DNA from: Quercus robur
Lineage: Eukaryota > Streptophyta > Magnoliopsida > Fagales > Fagaceae
NCBI RefSeq assembly: GCF_932294415.1
Contig: NC_065543.1
Coordinates: 44,104,277 to 44,168,276 of the forward strand
Length of the DNA: 64,000 bases
Direction of reading: 5' to 3'
The position numbers and the translations under genes were made by a program. Below, piece by piece: positions 43,971 to 55,277 of the stretch. Numbering within the stretch: position 1 is the stretch's first letter; the number at the start of each line of letters is the position of its first letter. Below the pieces are notes generated by a model that saw only the letters and a program-made list of their open reading frames with translations, searched no databases and had not been told where the DNA came from.

Positions 43971-46900
43971 ATTGTATATGTGCACACCCAATCCGCGGTT
44001 AATGGGCCAACTGTATGGTTGGGCTCACAATTTACTTCTTTTTGTGGGTTTATGAATATCCTACAATGGGAAGTTCCCTAAGACAAGATGGCTAATCAAA
44101 CTGACCGAACACCCTTATTCCTAATTGTCCTTCTTCTCTCTCTCTTCTTTAGTTTTTCTCTCTTCAATGTCTAGCCCCTTTTTTCTCCTACCTTTCCTCT
44201 ATTTATAGCCTTCCTTTAGTGGGTCAACAATGATTGCTTTCTAACAATCCTCGTGCAGGTGGGGCCTATTTGGATTATTCCTGACAAAGGTGGACCCCGC
44301 TTTAGAAACAGGAATTTGAATATTGGAACTAGTGCTAGACGCCAAATGGTGCTCGGCGGCGATATTCCCTAAGGTACTACCAAGGTATTTCGGGATGCAT
44401 TCGAGCAATAATGACACCAAGGTTCGAACAGGCCTTGGCCTAACCTGCCGTGCATTTCATACCAACTGGTCCCATCAATGATGGGCCTATGACCGCACAC
44501 CGTACAGCCTTGGGCCCAACAACAATGGGCCTGTAGCTGCATGCCGTACATTATATATTTTTTCTTCTTAATAAATTCGATAATTACATTGGGAGAGGGA
44601 TCTGAATTTAATCACTCAAATTGGAAGAAGTTAGAGAGGAAGGGTTCTAGTATATTAAATTTTTTTAAATTTTACCCTTAACCTTTTCTTTCTTCTTAAA
44701 CTTACTAACTATAAACTACAACCTAATTATGTTGATCAAATTACTCATCAAGTTTTCTCTTGCTATGAATTCTTCATTTGAGCGCCATCAGTATTCTCAT
44801 TAGCCTAGTTAAAACATCATTTAGTCAAAACTCTCATACATTAAGCTCAATATTTTGTCTGAAAAACTTGACAATGTACAGCGTGTTAAATTACGATTAT
44901 TGAGCATTGTTCACTCAATACACCACTCTTTTTTTTTTCTTTTCTTTTTTTAATTTCCATTCTCTAACACTCTCTTTCCCTTCATTTGTGAATCTCTCTC
45001 TCCACGACCCGCGAGGATTTGTAGGCATTTTTCTTCCAACTCTTCAAACTCTCAAATCTCGTAGCAAACTCACAGTCACTCCAATCACTCATCCTAAACC
45101 ATAGCCACTTCAAAGTAAATCACAATTACTCTTAAAAGTTAAAACTCACAGAAAAATCACAATCGTAGGCGTTGTGCTTGTATGTAAATAGAATAGAGGG
45201 AGAGATATTGAAGCTGATGTATATGGATGTAAATCTAAGTTTTTAAAATAGTAAAAGTGAGATTTTTAGACCAAATTTGACGAAAATTGGATTGAGGCTT
45301 ATTTGAATGATGTAATTGCAAAACATTGTGGTACTCTCTTGTTAAATTTATGGTATTTAAAACTACTACTCTAATTAAGTTTATGGGTTCTTCCCACAGC
45401 AAAGTATTTGCAAATAGTAACTAAAGCTAAAAATTTTATGTCTAATTTATTAAGTGCAATGTGCCAATGTCCCTAAGAAACAGCAGATTTTGTTCTGGAT
45501 TGTAAAGAATCTTATAAACTCAAGCGAATCCATAGTGTTAGACTTACATATGTACAGGAAGAATATCTAGCTACTACCCATTGGTTATGTTAGGATTGTA
45601 TTTGATGGTATTTTGACTTCAGTAGTCAGTACATTGTTATCATTAAAAATCATGGTATAGTAACTCTCCTACTCCAACCAACAGTTGAATTGCAATGTGG
45701 GATTCACGTCAGTAGTGACTTAAATTAGACTCAATTGCAAATTTATTAGCTTTTTAAATGTACTCAACGATGGTCCAATTGTAGCCTTCAAGTCTTCATA
45801 ATACGTGAAATTATATGCTGTTGGGTATATGTGTTGAGAAATTAATATAACATATTTAGGCTTATAATTTTTTGTTTAGTGATGTAGCCTTAATTGAAGT
45901 TTTTCTAACAAGTGACATTCACTTGTTACATCAGAGCCCATGAACGTCCCCTGCGCAATTGGAGTAAAACAAAGTGTATGTACATTGAATCCACACAAGT
46001 GTGCCTCGCATATCCATGGATGAGCATACAAGCCTGGTATGTGGTTTCAAAAATTGGCTTATATGTTATATTAATTAACATTGACAAGTGACAAATAGAT
46101 TGGCATCAGATTAAGATATATATTTAAAGAGAGACATCAAATTAATCTTTCTTGACTCAACGAAGGATAGCTAACTATGTCTAGCAAAGTTGGGGCCTCT
46201 GTGAATGAGCTAGAAAAGCTCCACTGATACACCAAAGTAAGGCTTCTGCATATATCATTTTTGTTCTGGAAAATACGAACATATAAACAGTAAAGGCATG
46301 CTCTTCTAGTGAATATGCCCAAAGAAAATAATCAATGCGATTTTTTTTCAGTTGACATCATGCTGCCCAGGTTCCTCCCCATTATATCTTGTTCATTACT
46401 TATCAATGAGGTTGCCTGAGAAGAAAGTACCTGACATGAACAATGCTAATGCATTACAACAACATTGTATTGTCTATCTTTTATGCTGCTTATTAGACCA
46501 GTTCTCTTGTCATAAAATGTGATTTTGGCAGACCCTAACGGTATTTATTAAGTTTTGGCCATCATAATTTCTGTACTTCTTGTCATACAGGTCCCTCTAT
46601 TGTTTTGGTGACCATTACTTGTAACATTTTGTTGTAAACTAGCAAAATTTCCTACAAAACCTCTACAAGTTGAATTTCTCTGATCTTTTCTGTAATATTT
46701 GCAAGAAATGTAAAGATGAGGTGGGGGGATTAGGATTTCTGGACTTTCTTTCTTGCAAGATGTAATGACTCCTACACTCAGATGCTCATTGTAATATAGC
46801 GGAACAAAGAGAACTAAGGATGAGAAATAGAAGATACTGGAAAAACCCACCAATACTATCTGTATGAAGCAGAGGCCCAGCCTGAGAGAGAGAGAGAGAG

Positions 46901-47833
46901 AGCAAAGTTATCATGACCATAAATCTTTCTTACCACTTTCAAGATCTCCCCCTCCTATATCTAATTACAAACAGGAGGACTATAGTTCAAAGGATGAGTT
47001 TTTTAGTCATAAAGACAAGGGAAAGAATTCCCAAGCCTCAAAAGCATGATGGAAAAGCAACTGTCAATCATGCTTCCTTTCATTAGCACTTTCACTAAAA
47101 GGAAAAACTCTATACACACAACACAACAATACAAACATGAATCTAGCCTCCCTAAATGATTAACCACATACCCCAAATTTCAACCAATTCATATCTTCAT
47201 GTTGCATTAGATTTTTAGCATAAACATATGAGAAAAAAAATGTAGGCAAAGCATAGAAAGTTGTAGGTGATAATAGTAAATAAGCCTGTTTTCAAAGGAC
47301 TGTCTTGACTATTCATTCTCGAAAAGCAAAAGTTTATGCTTAATTAATTGACAGGTTGCAATTAACACCATCTTTGCTAATCTTATTCATGGAATTGTCT
47401 TTGACTGAATGCTGCCTAATAAGATAACAAAATGGAAGAGTGGAGAAAAGTAATTATTCAGGTGAAGATCTAAATCACGTGTGTCTCGCTTTTGGGAGCC
47501 AAAGACAATTCTAGCTTTAAGAAGGTCCAACGACATCTGAAATGTTAAACAAAAGAGGGCCTTAACTTTCACAAGCTCATTTTTCTACATGCCCCAAAAA
47601 ATTTACAGAAAAAATAATAATAATAATAAACCAACCTTCTCTAACAATCTTTAATTTCATTACTGCAACATATTGTCCTTGAAACTTTTGGCAAAAGATG
47701 AGAAAATTTTTAAATAAGAGTTATATCTTTACATTATAACTAGAAATGAGAAAAACAGAACACAACATTACTAGCTTATACGTGTGTGATTGATTAATCA
47801 AGAGAGAACACAAAAAATTTAGTCATGCACCTT
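43971..47833. other. Intergenic, no gene recognised
   Basis: A 44270-44560 stretch has repeated GATGGGCC/AATGGGCC ... CCGTAC phrases and may be part of an old repeat. A (GA)n run lies at 46885-46901 and an (AAT)n run near 47610. The frames over 44907-45104, 46548-46853 and 46864-47049 show no family signal. From about 47640 it is the downstream flank of the RING gene. Confidence 0.4.
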
Positions 47834-48958
47834 CTATACAGCATGAGTTTCATCATTATTAATTGGGAGACTTGCATTAAGAGAAGGCAACAAATCCATA
47901 CGATTGTTCGAAGAACTTGGAAATCTGCTCTTCTTTGACCAAAGCCAGATCTTGGATACGGAGAAGCTCTCACCTTTAGTGTGGCCAATGATTTTCTTTC
48001 CCTCCACATCCCCGGTATCTGAAAAATTTGCAAGGTATCCTCTTTCATTGGCATGATTCACATTACTACCTCCATCACCAACACCACTACTATCAGATAA
48101 TGCCACTTGTAGATTTGAATCATCGACCACATACTGATATGTGCCCATTGAATAACATCTTCTAGCATCCAAATTACAGCTACTTGTTTCCCCCTCTCTC
48201 CTTCCACTACCTACCCCATCATCATGTAAGCTTCTGAACTTCCCAAGTCTCACAGAAAATACCCTCTTTTCACAAACAGCTTCCTCTATATTTATTGGGT
48301 TCTGACTACTGGAAGACCTATTCTCTCCATTACTAGGAAACCTATTTGATTGCTCCCTGGAAACAGCAAAATTAAGTGCTGGAATTTCCATAGGATTGCC
48401 AGAGGCCGATAGAGTCCCTCTACAAAGAGGGCATGTTGAGTTTGAAAGAAGCCATACATCTATACACTCAGTATGAAAAGCATGACTACACGTTGGAAGC
48501 AACCTTAGCTTGTCAAGGTCAGAAAATTCACATAAACAAACAGCACAATCAGATGGCTCCCTCAAACCCATTATATCTTTGTAGAAGAACACTGGTAGAG
48601 CATCAATGAAAGCTTGGTCTAGACCTGAGTCATGTAAGCGAAAGAGTTGTTGAAGCTGTCTTTGGAAAGTATGGGAGCCAGAGGTTTCTGGGTATCTATT
48701 TGATTGAAAAACAGCTGAAGAAGATGGCACTTTCATACAAAATCTTACAAGTAAATGGAGAAGGCCATAGATGAAGAAGATTACTGCTAGAATTACTATA
48801 AGCAAAAGAAGTACTGGACTAATTCTGTTGAAAGATGATGTTGGGGTTGCTTCTGTCTCATAGTTAGTACTAAAATATGGAGCAGAGAGAGATGACTGAG
48901 GAGGTGGGTATACCAAACTACCATCTTTTTGCTTGATTTCAAATGGAATTTTATACAT
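47834..48958 (-). CDS. ATL-type RING-H2 finger E3 ubiquitin ligase (ATL46/ATL47-like)
   Basis: ATL proteins are membrane-anchored E3 ligases that pass ubiquitin from an E2 to target proteins. This intronless frame has 374 codons. A hydrophobic membrane segment spans about residues 47-72 (SPVLLLLIVILAVIFFIYGL). The ATL signature GLD is at residues 112-114 within GLDQAFIDALPVF. The RING-H2 finger has all eight ligands: C138, C141, C157, H159, H162, C165, C176 and C179, with the E2-contact tryptophan W169 and Pro177 next to C176. The long Ser/Asn-rich C-terminal tail (about 190 residues, with VFSVRLGKFRSLHDD) resembles the ATL13/46/47 subgroup, so I name it by that group without claiming orthology. 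The start is the first ATG in frame; the membrane segment follows at the usual distance. No disabling change is seen. Confidence 0.9.
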   Translation of the reverse strand: MYKIPFEIKQKDGSLVYPPPQSSLSAPYFSTNYETEATPTSSFNRISPVLLLLIVILAVIFFIYGLLHLLVRFCMKVPSSSAVFQSNRYPETSGSHTFQRQLQQLFRLHDSGLDQAFIDALPVFFYKDIMGLREPSDCAVCLCEFSDLDKLRLLPTCSHAFHTECIDVWLLSNSTCPLCRGTLSASGNPMEIPALNFAVSREQSNRFPSNGENRSSSSQNPINIEEAVCEKRVFSVRLGKFRSLHDDGVGSGRREGETSSCNLDARRCYSMGTYQYVVDDSNLQVALSDSSGVGDGGSNVNHANERGYLANFSDTGDVEGKKIIGHTKGESFSVSKIWLWSKKSRFPSSSNNRMDLLPSLNASLPINNDETHAV

Positions 48959-49667
48959 TTTTGACAGATGGGTACGCTCAAAATCAAATCTTTCTCATAA
49001 GTTTCTTGAGCTTAGTCACTTAATCTTTGAAAAGCGCATTGCTTTCAATTCCAAGAGACATTCTTTCCTGCATTGAGACCATGGAAGAAAAAAAAGGGAA
49101 TGCAAGCTAGAAGATATTACAAAGCTAGAATTATGCTATGCTATTGACAACCAGCAAATTCTCTCAGATTTATGAGGAAAATAAATGCTTTCAGATGGGA
49201 TTTTGCTGCTATTACATGAAAGCTGAATGATGAAATTATCAAGATTAGAAAGAAGAAGATGGGTTTTTTTGGAGAAGTGAGGAAATGTTAAAAGTTGCAG
49301 AGTATCTACCTTTTGAGGAGAGTACACTAGAAACCATAGAACTGCAGTGTTTTTTGTTGGTGAAGATGAGATGTTCTTGTTTTGAATTCTTTTTGCGCCA
49401 CATAATAGGTCCCAAGAGGAAGGGTTTTTTTTTTTATTGGTAGTTTTAATAGTACAAGCCACAAGGGAAGGTGCTGGGTAGGTGAGGTTGATAGTGCCTG
49501 TTGAGAGTGGATTGGATAGGAGCCCATAGTGATGATAGCGAAGCTAACATGCTCTAAACTTAGATTTTCCTTATTCTCTCTCTAGGATGGCAAAAATACG
49601 AATACCCCAACCCATCCTGCACCACTTGACTGTTTGGTGTGTGTTTTCAAAACTAGTTGTTTAAAGC

Positions 49668-49953
49668 TTTGTTTGTTTTGTTGTAAAACGTTTTTATTTC
49701 ATTAAAATATTTTCAGTTATTTTGTGTAACATGTAAAAATTTTCAACCAAAATGATTGCTTCGACAATCAGACTGGCGACCGAGTTACCAGATGGTGGGG
49801 GGGGAGGGAACCATGGTGTGTTTTTATAAATATTTTTCCCAAGTTTTTCTTACAATATTTTACAAAGGTGTTTACCAAATTTTACAATGAAATAAATACA
49901 ATAAAATGGTCAAAGTATTTTATGTAAAACATTTTACTGTGAAACAAACGAAG
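49668..49953. mobile_element. MITE-like element
   Basis: The left end TTTGTTTGTTTTGTTGTAAA is mirrored by the right end TTTTACTGTGAAACAAACGA. The inner ATTTTATGTAAAACATTTT text is also mirrored loosely. A G-run lies in the middle near 49796-49805. The target duplication was not identified. Confidence 0.45.
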
Positions 49954-50110
49954 TGTTAGTGTTTAGAGAATTTATTCTCAAAAAAAAAAAAAATTGTTTT
50001 CTAGTGTTTTTCCACCCCAAAATACAAGTTAAATTTGTTTGTTACATTGTTTTCTTGTCTAGTTGTTTTTTTCCTTCCCATTCTTCTATTTCATTTTTTT
50101 CCTCAATTTT

Positions 50111-50235
50111 GCCAAGGCCATGGCAACCCCGTGGGCACACTGCAAAGGCCATGACATGCATATGGGCATGCTGCCAAGGCCATAGTAGCCCTATAGGCAT
50201 GCTGCTAATGCCATGGCATGCCCTAGGGGCATGCT
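50111..50235. repeat. 31-bp minisatellite, four units
   Basis: Units at 50111-50141, 50142-50172, 50173-50203 and 50204-50235 share the pattern GC-AAGGCCATG...GGGCATGCT. A fragment (CCAAGGCCA) follows. It is GC-rich within AT-rich surroundings. Confidence 0.85.
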
Positions 50236-51223
50236 ATTACCAAGGCCAAATAACCTCTCTCTTCATCTAGTTGCTTTTTCCCTCCCTTTTTTCTATTTCA
50301 TTTTTTTCTCAATTCCTTTTCTCTTCCAATAAAAAATCTCCACCAGACATCACCACCTGAATCCTATGTAGGTTGAAAACCATATCCACCACCACCAAAC
50401 CCAAATTTAGGTTAAATTTGATTGGATCCAAGAGAAAATTTGTGTCTCAAAGTGATTGGACTATTTTAGAACTTTCATTATATTCTTCTTCTCTGTTAGC
50501 CTAATACCTAACAATTAGAAAAGTTTGTTTTAATTCTTTTATTATTCATTCTCATTTTTTACAAATAATTTAGTAGTGTCTTTCTATTATGATTACATGG
50601 TTACAAAGGAGAATACAATTTTAAAACTTTCTATGTTACTTAAAGATCAAGATTAAAGTATAACAAAGGACAAGGCAATTTAAATAGACACATTAGCCAA
50701 CCACTTAGGAAAAGAGATCTAGGATTTAATTTTCGCCTATATTAAAAATCGAGATTTCTTAGTTTGATGATAGAGAGCTATTATTAGGAGCAGACGCTAT
50801 ATATGTTGAAACTCTAAAAAAATATAAATAAATAAATAAAAACACTTAGGAAAGGAAAAAGATGCGTCCCAATAGTGAAAGGAATGGAAAAAGGAAATTG
50901 TTTAGAACATAGCGATTGGAATTTACTAACCTACCATTGTCTTCAAATGTAGCTATTATTGTTCCCCACAAAAAAAAAAAAAAAAAAAAAAAAACTAACT
51001 GTAGCTATTATTGTTGTCGAATACATTATAAATTAGAGATTACCAAAACCAAAATAGTTGGAGTCTTGGAGATAACCAATTTAGGTCTAAAAATAAATTG
51101 AGAGATTTCTACATTAAACACTTCAATTATAATTTCAAATGCTTCTATAATGGGGAAATTATCATAATATCTTTTTTTAAACTATTTTTTTGCAAAGGAA
51201 AACAGTCAATTTTATTAAATCAT

Positions 51224-51257
<34 letters not shown>

Positions 51258-51277
51258 AGGAAAAAGTTTACCTTTAA

Positions 51278-52204
51278 GGCTGCGTTTGTTTCGATGGTAA
51301 AGGAAATCCGGAAGATATTTAACACCCTTGAGGATGTTTGGATGCACATGAAAATTTAGTCAAATTGAAAACCAATTTCAATTGACCGTAAAATAGGCAC
51401 CCCAACTCTGTAAAACCAATTACATACTCATTTTACCTTCAAATGATTTCCAGCCTCACTCATAACTCAACAACCCGAAGAGAGAGAGAGAGAGCACCAG
51501 AGGAATCAGACCACCGTGCAAGTTATGGTCGTCGTGCAAGCTCCGTCCATCATCCGTCGTTTGCCTGCAAGCTCCGTCCACCATCTGCCGTCCGTCGTGC
51601 AAGCTCCATCCACCGTCCCTCTTCTCTTCCTCCCTCGTTCTCTCTCTTTTCCTCTGACCAACCATGGCCGAATCTTCAACTGCATGTCATTGATCTACAA
51701 CCCACCACCCATCACCCACCCCCGCCGTCGTTGCCACCTCTAAATCAAACCACCGATCTCGTCACCCAAAGCCCCAAGCTTGATATCGATCTTGACAACC
51801 GATCTGGCCGCCACCGATCATCAACCCACTCCACTCCACCCCTAAAACCCACCTGATCTGGTCGCTGCTGTCCTCCATCCACTCCAATCCTCTCTTTCCC
51901 TCGTTCTCTCTCTTTCCCGATCTGACGAGTTTGTGAATAAAAAATGTTTTTATTTTGATTTTTGGTTGTGTTAAGCGTTATTTTGAAATTTTCTGTTATA
52001 AAATTTGTTTGGGAGCTAAGAAAATGTGAAAATTTTGTAGGAAAATAGCATTTTCAGAATGTTACCAAATACTAGAAATCGTTTTCCGGATTATTTTCCA
52101 TTGTAGAACCAAACACCCGGATTTCATTTTCCTTATGGGAATTCACTTTCCCCTGCATTCATTTTACACTTGGAAAAGGATTTACATCGAACCAAACATA
52201 GCCT
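51278..52204. mobile_element. PIF/Harbinger-like element, GGCTGCGTTTG family (copy 1)
   Basis: The ends GGCTGCGTTTGTTTCGATGG and (reverse complement of the right end) GGCTATGTTTGGTTCGATG match. TAA flanks both sides (51275-51277 and 52205-52207). The inner part (51480-51900) is CT/CCG-rich with repeated GCAAGCTCCGTCCA/CCATC phrases. It has no transposase. A second copy of the family is at 62397-63380. Confidence 0.55.
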
Positions 52205-53686
52205 AAATCAGTCCGATGAATCATCCTCTAAATCAGTCCAATAAATCATCCTTCAACTCACTATGTGGTAGTTGAAAAGATCATTCACGTGTAAGACTTT
52301 TAGTCATATGAACTTTTTATGAGTCATGCGACTTGTTTAAATAATACAAATAAATAGTTTTATAAATTACCACCTAATCGGTTAGAGGAAATTCCTATAA
52401 ACTTGTTTGGTTAAACTTTGTCCTAACTCCTAACTATAAGCAAGTATGTGGGGCTATGATTCACAAGGCACGATCCATGAAGCTGCTTTTGGTCTAATTA
52501 TTAACTAGAAATAAATTAAATAATAACCAAACAAGCCTATGCTTCTTCTTTTTGAACCTTTCTTGCGTCACTCATTTTAAGATATAGATGAGTACATGTA
52601 TTAGTAAAAAGTTAAATGATGTTGACCACATTGCAAGGGAAAATTAGGAATGATTAACAGGTCCACCATTACACACACAATTCGATTGTTCACAGTAGTC
52701 TTTGTGACTTCTTTGTTTACCAGAAAATTATCAAAATAATTACCCAGCAATGATGATTTCCTGTATCATTTCTTGCCACTAGCAGATTTTTCCATCAATC
52801 CTGGCATGACTTCAGTTTATGAGCCATTCTTGATGGAAAAATCTTGACCAGGAAAAAGGAAAAAGGCAATTTTGATTTGATTAACCATGAGGTATAATTA
52901 ATAAAAGATTAGCAGAGTTAATAATGATGATGATTTATTAAGGAACAAGACATTTTAAGACTTAAGTAATGGCTACAAAGTAATTCACTCATGCTGAAAA
53001 GAACCCTAGCAGTCGGTGTTAGATAATGCCTTATTTTTGGCTCATAAAGAATGAAATAAATTTTAGATTAAATTATAAATTACATCCTCTAAATTTGGTT
53101 TGTTTTCAATTTAATCCTTTAGATTTTTTTTCTAGTCCTTTAATTTCCATTTGTTGTCAATTCAGTCTTTTAATTCACTCTCATTAAGTGGATTGTTGTT
53201 AAGTGCTAAAAAAATAAAAAGCAGCTTTGATATTTTTGAATTTTTTTTCCAAAAAAAAAAAATTCATAATAGAAAAATGAATTTGACTTGATTTTCAAAC
53301 TGATGGAAGAATTCAAAGAAGAGGAAAAAAAATTGGTTGTTGTTAATTTTCTTTATGCTTTGGTCCCTTTCATCTACTAAGGGTTCAATATCTTTTATTA
53401 GGATATTTTTTCAGTTTTTTTTTTTTTTTAATTTTTAAAGAAACAACGTATTTGGATTAAACGAGCTATCTTTTAAAATCTTCATTATTTTTACCTTCTT
53501 ATTAAAAAATTATTTTTAATTTTGTAAAAATTAAAAAATTAAAAAATTATATATATATTAGTCAATCGCCTTAATATATATAGATAAGTGATAAGTGATT
53601 ATAAGTCTGCTATATACCGACATTAATTTCTCATCAAAAAAATTTTTTAACTATTTACCGACATTAATTTTAGCCGTGAGTTTCTC

Positions 53687-53718
<32 letters not shown>

Positions 53719-54733
53719 AGCCATGACACTTCGTGTGGACAAAACGATATATATGATGGGATGAGAGAAAGAAGTAAAAAAATCTCAAAGGTGGACAAAA
53801 CTTGATGGTGGGGTCCCAGAGTGTTTTTTCTTGCACGCATGGCATTTCACACACCCATGATAGATCGCACTCAAAGTTGGTGGTGATTATATATATATGT
53901 AACCATGTTAGTTTTTTTGATGGCTTTGACAATTCTGTGAGATTTTCCCTACCAAGATGATTTTGTTTGGTTATTGGCTTTTTAGTTCTAGACTCAAACC
54001 TCCAAAATGTAATCATGCTGTATGACTAGCTAGTTTGGTATATGTAATCCATGAGTAATTAGGACCAATAAATGTTTTTAAACACCAACTAAATGGTTTT
54101 CAATTATGTGATATATGTAATGTAATCCATGAGCAATGTGTAATGTAGAGGTCTAAAACACAATCTTTTCTGTACATAAAAGTTGTCTTCTACTATGAGT
54201 ACTTTTTATGAATCCTTAAATCACTAATCACACACTTATGCATGTAACTTGTTGATCTGTATTACATAAACCCTCTAGAAGATCACAGTTTAGACTGAGA
54301 CAGTGCAAGTGTTAACACAGATCTAACACATGTTAGAATTTGTTCACCAAAAGATGTCTTAAAAGTTAAAAATTTCTTAAATTCTTCTACCATTTTCTTT
54401 GTTTGAAGAATTCTATCATTTTCAAATATACTTGATTTTATTTGTTTTTGCCATGGGAATTGAAATTTCCTCTAATATTGTAGGTTCTAGTTTTGGTATA
54501 AACCCAACTAGCACCACTGCATATTGATGAAAAGTTAAAAGCATAAAAGATGAGCATTGCCATGAGATGAATATTAATTTTAGTAAATGGCAAATAAAGT
54601 TCATTCATAAAATTAAATTCATATGTTTAAGTTCAAGAAAAGAATTGTTCTCCATGCAAAGGGATACAGCTTCGCTTGAAACTATGTATGTATTCGGATA
54701 TAGGGATAAATAGAAATTTCTGAGTCCTTTCAC

Positions 54734-55273
54734 CTATGAAGCACGGGTGCGTTTCGGGACTCGGGTGCGGGTGCGGGACTCGGCAATTTTTGAAAAAGTA
54801 GGGTGCGGGTGCGGCGGGACTCGGCGATTAAAAAATTATTAAAAATATTTTTATTTATATTTTTACTATTAAAATATTCTTAAAAAACACATTAATATAC
54901 TTGATTCACAAAACAAAGAAAGAATAAGGCAAGAAACGCATTTGAGGCCAGAATTTCGGCCTCTCCGGCGATTTTCACGGCCGATTTCGGCCTGTTTCGG
55001 CCGATTCCGGCCTGTTTCGGCCGTATCGGCCGTATCGGTCGCCGGCCGATATGGCCGATACGGCCGATACGGACCGATTCGGCCCGATTTCGACCGCGTC
55101 GGCGCCGATTTTGCCCGAGTCGGCCCGCGTCGGCCCGAGTCGGATCCGCCACGTGGCGCGACGCGGCACGACGCGGGACGGACGCGCGGTCTGCGGCGTC
55201 CCTCCCGCGTCGCCGCGTCCCGCCGCGTCGGACGCGGGTGCGCCGGCCTGGGAGCCGCGTCCGTGCATCCTTG
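54734..55273. mobile_element. GC-rich non-autonomous hAT-like element at the RLK stop codon
   Basis: A 540-bp island far more GC-rich than its surroundings is flanked by an exact 8-bp direct repeat CCTTTCAC (54726-54733, 55274-55281), the hAT target-duplication length. Its ends CTATGAAGCACGGGTGCG and (reverse complement) CAAGGATGCACGGACGCG share the core GCACGG-GCG. Left subterminal text repeats GGGTGCGGG and GGGACTCGG. The middle (54950-55150) is a dense array of TCGGCC/GGCCGATAC units. The long open frames across it are due to composition, not coding. The right-hand duplication contains the stop codon of the neighbouring receptor-kinase gene. Confidence 0.7.
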
Positions 55274-55277
55274 CCTT

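Larger units (their letters stand above)
48959..54725. other. RING gene 5' flank, then repeats and MITEs, no gene recognised
   Basis: 48959-49560 is the leader/promoter side of the RING gene. Beyond it lie a MITE (49668-49953), a 31-bp minisatellite (50111-50235), an A-run at 50970-50993, a (CT)n run at 51230-51256 and a PIF-like element (51278-52204). Then comes AT-rich sequence with a fragment of the CTCTAA-type MITE text (53080-53180) and an A-run near 53690-53715. No reading frame here has family signal. Confidence 0.4.

Noticed and set aside
43491-43971. Frames across the E2 right terminal repeat
   Set aside because: They run through poly-T and transposon ends, and translate to Phe/Lys runs.
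51443-51856. Pro/Ser-rich frame
   Set aside because: Lies within the PIF-like element and consists of CCGTCCA-type repeats.
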